Shown here: positions 47,951 through 60,193 of the stretch, piece after piece | How positions within the stretch are numbered: the first letter of the stretch is position 1 | Layout of the letters: the number at the start of each line of letters is the position of its first letter | Assembly (NCBI GenBank): GCA_037954665.1 | Contig: JBBMOL010000285.1 | Coordinates: forward strand, 434,001 to 498,000 | Origin: Laguncularia racemosa | Lineage: Eukaryota; Streptophyta; Magnoliopsida; Myrtales; Combretaceae | Reading direction: 5' to 3' | DNA: 64,000 nt | Notes under the pieces: generated by a model | Told to the model about the DNA's origin: nothing | What the model saw: the letters and a program-made list of their open reading frames with translations, nothing else | Database searches by the model: none | Translations under genes and position numbers: made by a program

Positions 47951-50900
47951 ATTTATATTTAAAAACTTTTTCGATCAACTAAATTAGAAATTTCCTTTGA
48001 TTACTATTAGTAGATATTTATTTAAGATTCAAATTAAATTTGTAGTGGAATTTGAAATATTATAATAAATAAATAAATTGCAAATGGAGATAAAAAGAGT
48101 AAAGATTAAGAGAATCAAGTAGTGATATATAATTGTTTTACCGTATGCATTAATCTACTTTTCTAGTCTTCACTATTGGGATCCTGGTTGACTTTACCGG
48201 TTTGTTTTATTATCTGAAAGAATAAAACTTGATTAGTATTACAATAGTTATTCACTATACTATTACTCAAATGTAACTTTCTATCACTTCTTTTGTATTG
48301 TTTCACTTCACTCTACACACAAGTTCACTCACAAAAACTATAGAGAAAAAGATACTAAGCAACTTAATAATGAGGTATTCAGCCTCTGAGTATTTAATAA
48401 GTATTAACCCTTTATACTATTAACTTAAGCATAAAATTTTCTTATGATCAAAATTTGAATTGCACTGTCTTTTCATCTTGTGTTATTCTTGTTGTTCTTT
48501 TCTTGTCTTACTTCAACTCATTATAGATGATTTAAAAATATTCAAATCTTGATTTTCTCCTTAATCATAACTATCTTCAATATTTCATCTTTAATTCCTT
48601 CATTCAAATTTCTTGTGACTTCAAATTAGGAGAATCATTTGTATTAAATGTTGACAATCTCCTATTAATCCTTCGAAATCTTACCTTTTTCTAATCTTTG
48701 AGTCAATAATTTACGTTTCGTGTTATCGATCGATAAAAAATATTCCATGATATTAAAATCCAACTCTAGTTAAATGAATTAAACATATTGCTCAAATATA
48801 TTACAAGGGCTAGGTCATTACCTGTAATTAATAAATCCTTTTGACTTTTTTTTTTATCCCTATAAGTATGTATTTATAGATATCAGCATTTCATTGAATG
48901 CCTTCTCTTTTCTTTTCTTTTGAATCTTCTTATTTTGTCATTGTATAGCGCAACAAGAATTTTAATTGTACGCCTTTATCTTTCTTTTGCCTTTTGGAAA
49001 TGAACTTATATTTACTCAAATATACTTGTTTTGAACAAATCAATTCTACACACATAAAAAAATATTAATAATTCAAAACTCTATTTATACTTTTCTCTAT
49101 CCCTTTGGTTGATAAAAAAGTTATGAACTTATTTTTCAAATTTTATTCACATCTTTTGTTAACATAAAAACATTGCTTCATCATTCCATTTTCAACAAAG
49201 AGAATTATGTTTAAACGTCCCCACTTTCTCTCTTTTGCTTGATTTGAAGTTCCTACATTTTCATTGACATGGCTAACTTCATTTGTGTCTCAATTCCTTT
49301 TAGACTTATTTGGTTTTGGAAGCCGAATGTAGAAATCAATTTGATATACGGTAACCATGTTCAAGGGCTATACATTTGAGACAAACGTGTAAGCCTGAAA
49401 TCCTTTCTAAGACTTCGTCTAGTAAGATGGCCAACATGAGGAGATTACTCCCTTACAATTCAATGAAGGGAAGTAAAACCGATGAACTTTAGGATGAATC
49501 ATCTTAATGCTTGAAGGTAAAATGAGATCATAACAAGGTTTGAAGTTTGCAGCCAGAACTATTGTTTATGGGATGCTTTGATCAAATCTAAATTTTTGAA
49601 TTACCCTATATGGAGAATATATGCTGAATCTCAATTCTAGGATGTTATTATTAGAAACATTACTATCTAGTATCGAAGGAAGACTTCCTAGGATGCTCCA
49701 TTGAAGGAACCTAGTTTAGAAGATCGAAAATCTGCCTGATAGCTCAAAGAAATAAAATCTTACATGTTATCTAGGTAATGTCCACTCCATGTTTGATACA
49801 TGGGCATCTTCTCAGCATATGGATGGAATGTGAACTCGCTGATAGAATAAAAAAGCTCAAACAATGGATGTTCATGACATCTTTCAACCCATGCCCATGA
49901 TTGTGGCAGATTTGAATTGAAGTTTCAGTTCATGCTTGGGGAGAAGAAGTATCTCCTAAATCATTTGCAGAAGAAACTTTGAAGGAAAATCCCATCTACG
50001 TAGCATCATGTCGTATAGTGACCCATTGAACCAAGTACATAGTGGTGACAGAAGTCTGGGCGATGGTATTGCAAACCCAAATTTACAGGGCGCAAGAGAA
50101 AAACATTCTCCTTAGGATACGCAAATTAACAGTGGAAAGAACCTAGGAAATAATAAGGAAAAAGAATGGAAAACATAAAATTGGAGAGAAAAATGAGAAA
50201 GAATAAGAGAAGAAATAGAAAATGTAAAGTGATATAGGCAATATTAGTTTAATCGTTTAGGTTATTAACTTATGAGTCGAGGCTTCTTTATTTTTTTTTT
50301 ATTTTAATATTTATTGACCGAAAAATATAATGTTATTATTTATTAATTTTTTATATGGTGAGTATAAAATATCTTAAAACCTATATTCTGTACACTTTAT
50401 AGTACAGGTTCTAGGATGAGTATAGAGTAGGAAGATCTTATACTCATATGGAGTAGATTATGAAAAATTTATACTTGGAACCTATATTATGATTCTTAAT
50501 ATTTATGTAAAACTTACTTAATCAAGCAGGTTATGAGTAGATATTCTTTAAAACAAGGTTACCTATTCATTTCTGTTGCAAATTAAGTATCAAATATTTA
50601 CATTTATGTTATAATAATATAATATTACATAATATTATATGATGTAATATAATACAAGAGATTTTGGCTCATTTATAAATCATTCATATTGAAACTAAAT
50701 TGAAAAAAGAAAAACCAAATCAATCCAAAACCCAATAAATTAAAAAAAATATGGATTGTGTCTTCTGTTGTTATTTAAGTTTAATTATTTATCTCTTTCA
50801 TTTAGTTTTTATTATATATTATATTTGAGATTGATATGTAACAAAATTTTTCATATTTATTTTTAACATAAATATTTTATACTGTATTTAAGGGGTTAAC

Positions 50901-50960
50901 TGCATATTGTTAGGAAAAACATCCTTTTCCCAATATGTCTGGGTGTATACATCCCAAATT
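47951..50960. other. AT-rich non-coding stretch, little to report
   Basis: No gene recognised. The only protein-like trace is on the minus strand at about 49940-49780, where about 50 codons stay open (SNLPQSWAWVERCHEHPLFE, then FHPYAEKMPMYQTWSGHY) ending in a stop; I cannot match it to a family. Composition around 49300-50150 is more balanced than on either side, consistent with gene or element debris. Confidence 0.35.
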
Positions 50961-50978
50961 AAAAGTTTAGGGGCTGAG

Positions 50979-51195
50979 ATTGCAATTTGCGTTAGCATGG
51001 TTTGAAATTATTTCGATGCGCACTAATTGCACTTTATGAACCGGTAATTTGCAGCTCTGGGCACATGGGTCCGAGATTGGTCCAAAATTGCAAATTGCGT
51101 TGGTGTGAATTGAGATAATTTCAATATGCATAGAGGTGACCAATTCCAGTTTTCGAACAAGTGGTCGGCAGTTCCAGATTTAAGGAGCCAATATT
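50979..51195 (+). repeat. Two-copy tandem repeat, 108-bp period
   Basis: ATTGCAATTTGCGTT at 50979 and ATTGCAAATTGCGTT at 51087 start diverged copies sharing GTTTGAAATTATTTCGATGCG / ATTGAGATAATTTCAATATGC and a TTCCAG/TTGCAG phrase. Confidence 0.55.
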
Positions 51196-51531
51196 GGACC
51201 AGCTATCATCGTGTCAAACGGTTTTCGTGGATTAAGTTCTGGTTCTCTGACCCGTTTTGCGTGGAAGTTTCATTTCAAGCATGACAAGCACTAGTTCAAA
51301 ATTCATTTCCATTGGAAAAGTGGTCGAAATGGAGTGCCACAATCCTTAGAATCATGGAACCAGTTGGGTTCCTTCAGCCGATTCGGTTTCCATGTGGGTT
51401 CTAAATCAGCCCATGGTCTGATCTAAATATGTAAGGGAATAAAGGATAGTATTCCCCTTATAGATATATAATTAAATCAATCGGTGGGCCTCACTTGTTG
51501 TCATCAATGACGTCTATAATACTCGTATTTC

Positions 51532-51701
51532 TTCTTTATCCCAAGGAACACGAAAGATCTTGATGTTGAATGGAGTTATATGAGAAACTTACTCACAAGT
51601 TCCCACGATTTTACAGCTCGTATTTCTTCTTTATCCTAAGAACACGAAAGAGATTGCTGTTGAACGGAGTCATACCAGAAACTCACTCACAAGTTTCCAC
51701 A
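51532..51701 (+). repeat. Two-copy tandem repeat, 85-bp period
   Basis: CTCGTATTTCTTCTTTATCC starts at 51532 and 51617. Copies share AACACGAAAGA, TGTTGAA(T/C)GGAGT, and ACTCACAAGTT(C/T)CCAC. Confidence 0.85.
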
Positions 51702-51711
51702 ATTTTGCATT

Positions 51712-52359
51712 AGATATCTTTTTCAATATGGGTAGAATGAATAGACAAAATCAAAATTAGGAAGAGAAAACTTTCCAGTCCATCGTCTTATTTAAATAAT
51801 GAAGATTGAATCACCCAACCAACTAAGATATAAAAGAATTAATAGGTATCTCATATATGTCCATCATTATTAGCCTTTGGGGGTCGTGGAAGGGTACATA
51901 TAATATATTACAATACGGAACTGCATAAGATTGGGATTCATTATTATTTCTTAATTTTGTAAAAAATTGCATATCTACCTCCTAATGCCATGTTTGGTAT
52001 TTGTGCTAAGGCTAGGCTCATAGTACTTGTACTACTAAAAATTTCTGGATAGCACACAAATGAACCACACCTATACTCGTGTTGTGCATACCTAACACAT
52101 TTAATACCCTCTACTTGTTATGTGTCATGGGCTTAGCTCTCACTAGTATAATAAGATTGCGACATTCATTATTTTGCTTTTACAGTAGTAAGTAAACTTA
52201 TTCATTACTCGGTTAACCTAAATTAACTTGTATAGTTGTAAGTAATACACAAGAACAATAAGAAAAACAACAATAAATGAGTAGGAAGATAATAATTATA
52301 CAATTTTATTAATATCTCAATGTTATAAGAAGTTACAATATGTGCACAGAAGAATAGTG
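51712..52359. other. AT-rich non-coding stretch
   Basis: I see no gene, RNA or repeat structure here beyond simple A/T-rich sequence. It flanks the gypsy element that follows. Confidence 0.4.
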
Positions 52360-52629
52360 TGTAAGCAAGTTTCTTAACCATGAGTAGTTAAGTAGTGAGT
52401 AAGAGCTTTTATTCTTAAGAGTATTCACACCCTTGTAAGAAAAAACTTTATGAGTGTTTATAACTCTTGTAGGGTGAAATATTAAAATTGTTGAAGTAGC
52501 AACATGCCTAAAAATGTAAGCTACTATTTTAAGAAAGTTATAAGAGAATCTAACCCTACTATATAGTATGTACAAAGTGTTATAAAGGATGTGATCTTAA
52601 GAACCCTACACCCCTACCCCCCTCTTCAA

Positions 52630-53250
52630 TTCAATTGATGTCTTCATTAAAGTGAGCTAGAGCTTGAATCCATTAATGGAGGTCTTCTAGCTAGTTTTGT
52701 AGACATTCTCTTAGATATTGGCTCAAGGTCATCTTTTATCTCCCAATTGTTGCCTGTCTTTTGGCTAGTGTTGTAGACATTCTCTTGGATATTGGAATGT
52801 GGTCATCCTTTGTCCCCCAACTGTTGTCTTCATCTCCTTAATCTCTCTACTTCACTATGTATTTTGTGTATTCATCTCTAATGGTGGGGCTTTCATGATA
52901 TGGATATCTTCGATGACTTAACAAACGTTGAAATTGAGCTTAGTGTGTACCCTCTTTGAAATGTTGTGAGAAAGGTCTTATATGTTTGGATAGAAGGCTT
53001 TAAGGTGCTCATATCAAAAAATAGATGGTCTTTTAAATGTGTAGATAGCTTAACTTTGTAGGTAGCTCTTCCAATCTTTGAAAAAGTAAGAACTGGAGTA
53101 ATATACTTCTAGATCAATCTTATGCCCTTGTTCCATAAGGATATAACCTATTCTGGAAGAAGTTTTATGAATACTTGGTCTCTAACATTAAACTCTCTAA
53201 GTTTGCACTTTTGATTTGCCCACTTTTTCATTCGCTTGGAAGCTTTCCTA
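52630..53250 (-). pseudogene. Integrase C-terminal region and tail
   Basis: Minus-strand reading from about 53230 gives KKWANQKCKLREFNVRDQVF, then a FSKIGRATYKVKLSTHLKDH-like GPF module and, after more stops, a tail ending RMSTKLARRPPLMDSSSS just before the polypurine tract. This layout is that of gypsy integrase C-termini with a chromodomain-type extension. No open frame is longer than about 40 codons. Confidence 0.6.
52690..52837 (+). repeat. Two-copy 74-bp tandem repeat near the polypurine tract
   Basis: GCTAGTTTTGTAGACATTCTC at 52690 and GCTAGTGTTGTAGACATTCTC at 52764 begin copies that share TTAGATATTGG/TTGGATATTGG and GGTCATC.TTT(A/G)TC.CCCAA.TGTTG. Confidence 0.8.
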
Positions 53251-54329
53251 AGGTAAGCTCTATGACTTCTAAACTCTACTTTCAATCTTTAGTGAATTGA
53301 TAACTTAGGTATCTTCTAGTGTAAGGTGTAGCCACTATGTAGGGTAACAATGGTTGTTGACCCATAATGATCTCAATAGTACTCTTATTAGAGGAAGAGC
53401 TCCATTGAATGTTGAAATTAAACTAAGCGATATCTTGCAAGTTGACCTAACTCTTCTAGTTGGTTAACACAAAGTGTCACAAGTACTCCTTTAGTAACCC
53501 ATTCAATCACTTTATTTATCTATGACTTTGTGGGTGATAGCTAGAGGCCATGCTTAACTTGGAACCTAGGAAGGTCAACAACTCTATCTAAAATGTCCTT
53601 GTAAACCTCGCATCTTAGTCACTCATAATGTTCTAGGGCACTCCCTAAAACTTCATAAGATGTTTAAAGAAAAGTTGGACCGTTTTTTCTACATTTGAAC
53701 TCTTCGTGTTCGAGATACAAGTTGTGTACTTAGAGAACTAGTCAACAATATTAAAAATTAATGAGCACTACCCCACTTTTGGTAGAGAAGTGATAAAATC
53801 CATGGAAACACTCTCCTATGGGCGAGAAGGCACTAGAAGGGGCTCCAACTATTCTACTAGTCTTTATGACTTGATCTTATCCTATTAACAAGTCAAACAA
53901 GTGAGGGTATAGTTTGTGACATCTTCCTTCATGTTCGACCAAAAGTAATCTTACTTTGACAAGCTCACCATTCTCTATCGACCTAGGTGTCTAACCTACA
54001 GAGTGTCATGACACCCTCATTAGCACCTTTCTCAAATTTCTAACCTTCAGGACATATAAGTGATGCCTCTTAGTGTATATCAAATCATCTTTATTCTAAA
54101 ACCTATGAGTCTTCCCCTCTATAATCACTTGTTTAAGATTCTTGGCCAACAAGCTTTAGCTTAAGTGCTCTTTTATTTGCTCCTAGATGTTGGTGTTAAT
54201 TCGACTCATAGATTGAGGGGTGATGAAGGCTAAGGAAGATTAAATATGCTCTTTTACTCAAAGTGTTTTCAACCCGATTAGTTTGCCCACTATGATACTC
54301 AATCTCCATATCAAACTGACATGCAAATC

Positions 54330-54665
54330 TTACATTTCACTTTGCTTGGTAAAGAGATTGGGTTGAGCTAGAATATGGCTAGTAGCAGAATTGCCTATCT
54401 TCACTAAGAACTTAAGCCCCAATTGATAGTGCTTCAAGGTCCTAAGATAGTGAACAATGGTAAGCAGCACCTTTAAGTAACTCCTTCTCCTAAGTTGAAT
54501 ACCTGTGCTCAATGGGAGTAAGATTTTTACTCTCATATGCCACCAAATGGCCTCTTGCATCAGCACTTCACCCAAAGCTATGTTTGATGGATCTATATAG
54601 ACTTCAAATGGTTTGGAAATGTTAGGTAGCGTGAGGATTATCTCCTTGGTCACAATTTGCTTCAA
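54330..54665 (-). pseudogene. gypsy RNase H domain
   Basis: The 111-aa frame reads ILTLPNISKPFEVYIDPSNI, ALGEVLMQE, then LRTLKHYQLGLKFLVKIGNS and ATSHILAQPNLFTKQSEM. This matches the RT-RNase H junction of chromoviruses (F.V..DAS..A.G.VL.Q, H.LLG..F.V.TD...). The first catalytic Asp is present (YIDPS), but the second expected TDN is IGN, and the stretch after LMQE is frameshifted. This sequence is present again at the window end, but truncated. Confidence 0.8.
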
Positions 54666-55099
54666 ATCTTTAAATGCATTCTAATACTCCTTACTCCAGG
54701 ACCACACTTGATCAGTCGATCAAATAGATCAGCAATTAGAGAAATAGGATAATGATTTTTGACCATCAGCTTGTTGAGAGCCTAATTGTCAATACACATT
54801 CTCAAATAGGAGCCCCTTATAGCGCTTTTAAAGGATAAATAAAGCCTACATTTGCCAATTTATCCAACCATTTCCTTATAAAGTTAAGGGGGCGACATTC
54901 TGTATGAAGCTTTGGCCAGTGTTTTAGCTCGTAGGACTAACTCAATCTCATAGTCTACAAGTATTCTAGGAGTTAACTCCTTTGGAAGCTTATCTAGCAT
55001 CATTGAGTTGAACTTCCTCAAAACATTTTGAATTATCCCTAGCACTTTTGGCTTTCTCTCATCCTCCTGCTTTGTAAGGAATGCAAGGAAAGTTAACTA

Positions 55100-55400
55100 T
55101 GGTGTTTTCTTGAGTTAAAATGCACATAATATCATGGCTCTAACATCTTTACCATCTTTGCCTCCATTGCTTGCCCTTTTCCCCTATACCATTACACAAT
55201 AAAGCTTGTTGCACATAAGCAATAAGAAATCTTTCATTGGTAGGGAAGCAACTTTAGCATGCCTTAGAAAATCTATCCTTAAGACTATGCTGAAGTCATT
55301 TAGTGGGACAATAGTGCAATTGTGATTACTGCTCCAATCTTTATCTTTAACCTTAACATCTCTAACCACTCCTTAGATGGGTCTTCCCTTCGAGTTCACG
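55100..55400 (-). pseudogene. gypsy aspartic-protease C-terminal part
   Basis: The frame 55369-55184 reads VKVKDKDWSSNHNCTIVPLN, DFSIVLRIDFLRHAKVA: the DF.VILG.DFL....A motif of gypsy proteases, with the usual Gly replaced by Arg. Stops on both sides. Gag remnants probably extend to about 56450 but are too decayed to outline. Confidence 0.7.
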
Positions 55401-56720
55401 ACTTTGATTTGGCTAATGTCATTTGCAAGCATTAACCTTAATCTCTTCACTTTAACCTTATCTACAAAGTTGTGTGTGGCTCTAAAATTGGTCATTGCAC
55501 TAGCTCTCTTGCCATTTACATTTATCTAGATATACATTAGCCTATTATCTAACTTAGGTTTGCTTTTTGCTAAGAAACTCTTTCCCACAATCAATAACCT
55601 ATGTAAGGCTCCCATCTTGGGTAGTTCCTTGCGCTCACTCTCTAACTATTTTTCCATGCATACACTTTCAGCCTTCTAAGCCATAGCATTAGGTGTAGCT
55701 TTGTGTGGACAATTTAAAGCCTTATGTAGTTCATTATGATTTCCCAACTAGTGAAAGTCATGAAATTTCTTCTAACCCCCTCCATTATTGCAGTTAGTGT
55801 TGCTAGAACTTTAGGCTCTTCAACTCAGGGGTTTGCTTTACTTGAAAAACTTTCCACTATTGTGCCCTATCGACACACTCTTCCCCCTGTTGTTGTTGGT
55901 ATAGTCATTCAAGCACTTAGCTGCTGACTGTGCTATAGCCAATTTGTCACCTTTTGTCATTGTAACTCATTCCTGGTATGAGGCTTCGACCCCTCCAAGA
56001 AATAGAACAATTTATCACCTTTGCCTATGTTTTTGATGCTGAGCATTAGGGTTAGGAACTCTTTAACATATTTTCTAATGTCATCACCCTATTGAAGTTT
56101 CCTCAACTTATGTTGGTGTTGTACTCAATAATCTCTAGGAAGAACTAAGCTTGTAACTCTACCTTCAATTTATCTCACATATTATGTCATTTTGAATCTC
56201 CTCATATTTGGTGTGTCACCAAAGCTTGGCATCACTTTTCAAGTACATTGTGGTCATTAAGACCTTCGTCCACTCATTATTACTCCCAAAAAGTGCAAAG
56301 TACTACTCCATATCAAAAGTAAAATTCTTCAACAACTTGTCATCTCTCTAGCTAGTGAATGACTTACGCTCAAGAATTTTCAAGTGCCCTACATGTGTGA
56401 GAGCTTGAATGGGAGCATTTACCATAACTCATGTCAACAAAGCAACTTATGCTCTTAATTTCTTTGCTATCTCAATTGAAGCACAAGAGGTAAATAGTAA
56501 AGCAGTGAGTAAGAGTTTATATTCATAAGAGTATTTACACCTCTACAAAGAGTTTGATGGGCATTTATGACTCCTATAGGAGGTCTTAAAATTATTAAAA
56601 TGGTAACATGCTTTAAAATAAAAATTATTATTTTAAAAAAGTTATAAAAGAATCCAACCCTACTATATAATATGTGTATAATATTACAAAGAACATTATC
56701 ACATATTATGTTTTCTTTAT

Positions 56721-56940
56721 ATAATAGTGTCCGATAAAAATTATTTTTTTCTTTCATTCTTAGTTATCATCTTAATCTCCATCATTAATAGATTGTGTTA
56801 AATAGATTTTATTTTTTAATATTATTTTTTTCCCTTCAAACGTGACAATATATTGTTGGACGAGTAGGTTGAAAGCCGCCACCAGACACGTGTCAAATCT
56901 GTCGGGCAGCTATACTTAATTTCGATAATCTGGTCGGATA
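56721..56940. other. Short non-coding spacer
   Basis: The junction between the degraded gypsy element and the CRM-like element. It ends with GGATA (56936-56940), the left target duplication of the latter. Nothing else is seen. Confidence 0.5.
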
Positions 56941-57493
56941 TGACGCAGCGAGTTAGCGTAGAAAGCTTAGAGAATCACTCAACGAATGAATCTCTCAAAC
57001 AAACAATGGTTGCGCACAACCAATAAAGGCGAGAAGTCTCTCACGAAATGTATTTCAAGAATAAAATAAGACGTAACCCTAACATCACTACAAAAAGGTT
57101 TATATACTCTCTTAAAATTATAAAAAGGAAAAGACGAATCTGCGCGTACACGGTCTAAGGCACGGCCGTGCTTCGACCCGTGTTGGACTCTGTGATATTT
57201 GTTATTCGATGCCCTTGGTTGAGACACGGCCATGCTTCAGGTCGTGTTAGGCACTGTGGGGATTAGCTGTTCAATACCCTTACTCGAGACACGGCCGTGC
57301 TTCAGGCCGTGTTAGATACTGTGAGATCTTGTGGTTTGATATCCTTGTTCGAGACACGACCGTGCTTCAAGCCCTGTTAGACACTGTGAGATCTTGCGGT
57401 TTGATACCCTTGCTCGAGACACGGCCGTGTTTCCGGCCGTGCGTAGAACCCGTGCTCCCAACCGTATGATCGCTTTTTGTATCCCCTCCATCA
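56941..57493 (-). repeat. 3' LTR of the CRM-like element (553 bp)
   Basis: Pairs with 62067-62618. About half of it is a 65-bp tandem array (57145-57440). Confidence 0.95.
57145..57440 (+). repeat. 65-bp tandem repeat in the LTR, about 4.5 units
   Basis: Units start GAGACACGGCC(G/A)TG and run through TTAG..ACTGTG to (T/C)TTG(T/C)TC, at about 57221, 57286, 57351 and 57416, with a degenerate unit before. Each contains the inverted pair CACGGCCGTG / GGCCGTGT separated by CTTCA. The same array is at 62275-62565 in the other LTR, so unit number has not changed since insertion. Confidence 0.9.
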
Positions 57494-58095
57494 TTCTCTC
57501 CCACCAGAGAAGAACTCGACCCCGAGTTCTCTGTAGGATATAATGCCACATCGTCAGGGAAAAAGGGAAAGATATCAGTGACATTGAATGTCTTGGAAAT
57601 GCCCATGGTGTTTGGTAAACCGACCACATAAGCATTATCATTGATTGCCTGCACGATCTTATACGGACCATACTTTTTAGGTTGAAGCTTGCTATATTTA
57701 CCAACAGGAAACCGTTCCTTGCGTAAGAATACCATAACCTGACCACCCACTGAAAACACTTGTCGCCGCCGATGCTTGTCAGCTGCAGCTTTGTACTTAG
57801 CATTAGATTGTTCAATTTTCGCCCGCACCTCAGATGTAACCTGCTGCCAACTATCCGCTAGGTTCTTAGCTGCTGTGTGAGATGCCGTATCCCTTGGAAG
57901 CTTGATCAAATCCACAGCATGGTTAGGAGTATTGGTATAGACAATAGAGATTGGAGACTTGCCTGTTGTCCTATGAACGACACTGTTATAAGCAAACTCT
58001 GCCTGAGCTAATGCCACATCCCATTGCTTGGGCTTCTTACCGCAAATACTTCTAATTAGATTGCCCAAGGTGCGATTTGTAGCTTCTGTCTGGCC
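57367..58095 (-). pseudogene. Integrase C-terminal part, running into the 3' LTR
   Basis: Frame 58068-57367 (233 aa) follows the nonsense codon at 58104-58102. The catalytic Glu lies in the GQTEATNRT stretch between that stop and the first Met. Then come KQWDVALAQAEFAYNSVVHR (about residues 14-33), TTGKSPI, RRQVFSVGGQVMVFLRKERF (101-120) and KKYGPYKIVQAINDNAYVVG (130-150), the GPY/F module. The polypurine tract is encoded near residue 188-191 and the last ~42 residues are translated from LTR sequence, including the tandem repeat. No chromodomain is evident. Confidence 0.85.
57494..57506 (-). other. Polypurine tract of the CRM-like element
   Basis: Element-strand TGGTGGGAGAGAA directly precedes the 3' LTR and lies inside the pol reading frame. 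Confidence 0.8.
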
Positions 58096-58101
58096 ATCCG
58101 T

Positions 58102-59109
58102 CTATAGATGAGCCATGCTGCTATAGTTCAGTGAGGAGTCAAACAGCATCCACAAGGTTCGCCAGAAATGACTCAGGAATTTGCTATCCCGATCTGAAGT
58201 AATAGACTTAGGCACCCCATGGAGGCGTACCACTTCTTTGAAGAACAACTTGGCAATGACCTGAGCATCAGCAACCTTCCGACATGGGATAAAATGTGCC
58301 ATCTTAGAGAACCTGTCAACCACAACAAAAACGGAATCAACACCCCGTTGGGTACGGGGCAATCCTAGGACAAAATCCATGGACAAATCCTCCCATATGT
58401 TCTCAGGAACGGGGAGTGGGGTGTAGAGGCCCGTGTTTTGGGCTTGACCCTTAGAGGTCTGGCATATATAACACCATTGCACAATCCTCCCAACGTCACG
58501 CCTCAAGTGTGGCCAGTAGTATCGAGTGCTGACTGCTGCAATGGTCTTATCTCTGCCCAGATGACCTGCCAATCTACCACCATGCAAATCACGGATCAAC
58601 TTCTCCCTCAGAGAAGACTCTGGAATACAAAGCTGATTTCCTTTCATGAGGAACCCATCATAAATATGGAAATCACTGCTAGGTTGTTTGTCTCGACACA
58701 ACGCCCACGCATCCTTAAAATCGTTATCACTTACATATAGATCTTTCATATGCTCAAATCCCACCACTTCAGTGTGAAGTGTCACCAACAAACTGGCTCG
58801 CCTACTCAAAGCATCTGCGACTTTGTTGTAGACTCCCGATTTATGTTTAAGTTTAAACGGGAACTTCTGTAAGAATTGAATCCACCGTGCATGCATGTCC
58901 TTACTAATCCTAGTCTGATTATTCAAGTGCTTAAGAGCATCACAGTCGGAGTATAGCACGAATTCCTTGCCCACTAGGTAATGTTCCCAGGTCCTCAAAG
59001 CACGCACCACTGAATAAAATTCTTTGTCATAAGTGGACCAATTCCGCCTAGACTCGCATAACTTCTCGCTGAAAAAGGCAATGGGCTTCCTTTCCTGAGA
59101 TAGCACCAC
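58102..59109 (-). pseudogene. RNase H and integrase (335-aa open frame)
   Basis: Starts LSQERKPIAFFSEKLCESRR in RNase H: catalytic Glu in STYDKEFYSVVRA (residue 30), then VLYSDCDALKHLN (Asp 55) and NKVADALSRR (94-103). Integrase follows with an HHCC finger (His 176, His 183, Cys 213, Cys 216 in DLHGG...AGHLG...WCYICQ) and the core with Asp 245 (LSMDFVLGLP) and Asp 306 (ITSDRDSKF). The frame is cut by an in-frame TAG at 58104-58102, just before the motif holding the third acidic residue. Upstream, a one-base frameshift around 59110-59125 separates it from RT. As written, the integrase would be truncated and inactive. Confidence 0.9.
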
Positions 59110-59111
59110 TC

Positions 59112-60193
59112 CTATTCCACCCCACTTACATCACAATCGACTTCAAACAATTTATCAAAGTCAGGTAATGCAAGGACTGGAGCATTGCACAACTTTTCTT
59201 TTAACAGCCCGAAACTACTTTCAGCTTCATCACTCCACTGGAACTTCCCTTTCTTCAGGCACTCGGTCATAGGTGCAGCAAGGGTGCTGAAGTGACGAAT
59301 AAACCTTCTATAGAAGCTCGCTAGTCCCAAAAAACTCCTCAAAGCACTTACGGTGTTGGGAATGGGCCATTCCCTAATAGCTTTTACTTTCTCATCATCC
59401 ACGGTAATTCCATCACCACTAACGACAAAACCCAAAAACAACAATCTCCTAGAGAGGAATACACACTTCTTGAGATTCACAAAGAGCTTGTTCTCCCTCA
59501 GAACATTTAACACTTCCCTCACATGATCGATGTGTTCCTTCTCAGTTTTGCTATAGATCAGGATATCGTCAAAGTAAACTACAACAAACCGAGCAGAAAA
59601 GGGTCTAAGTACCTGATTCATAATACGCATGAAGGTGCTTGGGCGTTACTGAGGCCAAAAGGCATGACCATCCATTCATATAGGCCTTCCTTAGTTTTAA
59701 AGGCCGTCTTCCACTCATCTCCTGGTCGGATCCGAATCTGATGGTAACCACTTCTCAGATCGATCTTGGAAAAGAATTTGGCCCCACTCAAGCAATCTAG
59801 CATGTCTTCCAGCCTTGGTATCGGGAATTTATAGCCGATGGTAATTTTATTGATTGCTCTGCTGTCGACACACATGCGCCAACTACCATCTTTCTTTGGG
59901 GTCAGCAAAGCAGGCACTGCGCAAGGGCTCATGCTCTCCCTGATGAATCCCTTCTGGAGTAATTCTTGCACCTTTCCCTGCAATATTTCCGTCTCCTTTG
60001 GGCTCATCCTATAATGTGGAAGATTAGGTAGGCTAGCTCCTGGAATCAAATCAATATGATGTTGGATATCCCTCATGGGAGGTAATCCATCGGGTAGCTC
60101 CTCAGATGTTATTTCCCTAAACTCCTCCAGTAGCGCCTTCACACTGTCTGGCAACTCCTGGTCACTACTCTGATCTTCCTCCACAAACATCAC
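59112..60193 (-). pseudogene. Reverse transcriptase in two frames
   Basis: Frame 60193-59618 carries VKALLEEFREITSEELPDGL, IQHHIDLIPGASLPNLPHYR, AVPALLTPKKDGSWRMCVDS and FSKIDLRSGYHQIRIRPGDE (catalytic Asp 145), ending after MVMPFGLSNA where a shift occurs. Frame 59630-59112 resumes at FMRIMNQVLRPF-like sequence with VVVYFDDILIYSKTEKEHID (YFDD active site, Asp 21-22), then KCVFLSRRLLFLGFVVSGDG and LRSFLGLASFYRRFIRHFST. The two frames overlap by 13 bp, consistent with a single-base indel at about 59620-59630. All conserved RT blocks remain visible. Confidence 0.9.

Larger units (their letters stand above)
52360..56720 (-). mobile_element. Ty3/gypsy chromovirus-like element, very degraded
   Basis: Diverged direct repeats at about 52360-52610 and 56485-56720 act as LTRs: both read AGTGAGTAAGAG, CACCC/CACCTCT, and (on the minus strand) TATATAGTAGGGTT(A/G)GATTC. 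The 3' LTR starts TGTAGGGTTCTTAAG on the minus strand at 52610, right after a purine-rich tract (AAGAGGGGGGTAGGGG, 52611-52626). Between them, minus-strand protease, RNase H and integrase pieces occur in gypsy order. Outer ends and TSD could not be fixed. LTR divergence (about 25-30% by eye) marks this as the oldest LTR element in the window. Confidence 0.75.

Noticed and set aside
57145..57440. Regular 65-bp repeats considered as a CRISPR array or satellite
   Set aside because: Units are contiguous with no unique spacers, and the array occurs identically placed in both LTRs of one element, so it is an LTR-internal tandem repeat.
57312..57815. 167-codon minus-strand frame
   Set aside because: Overlaps the integrase frame in a different phase; the integrase frame has the conserved GPY/F motifs and this one has none.
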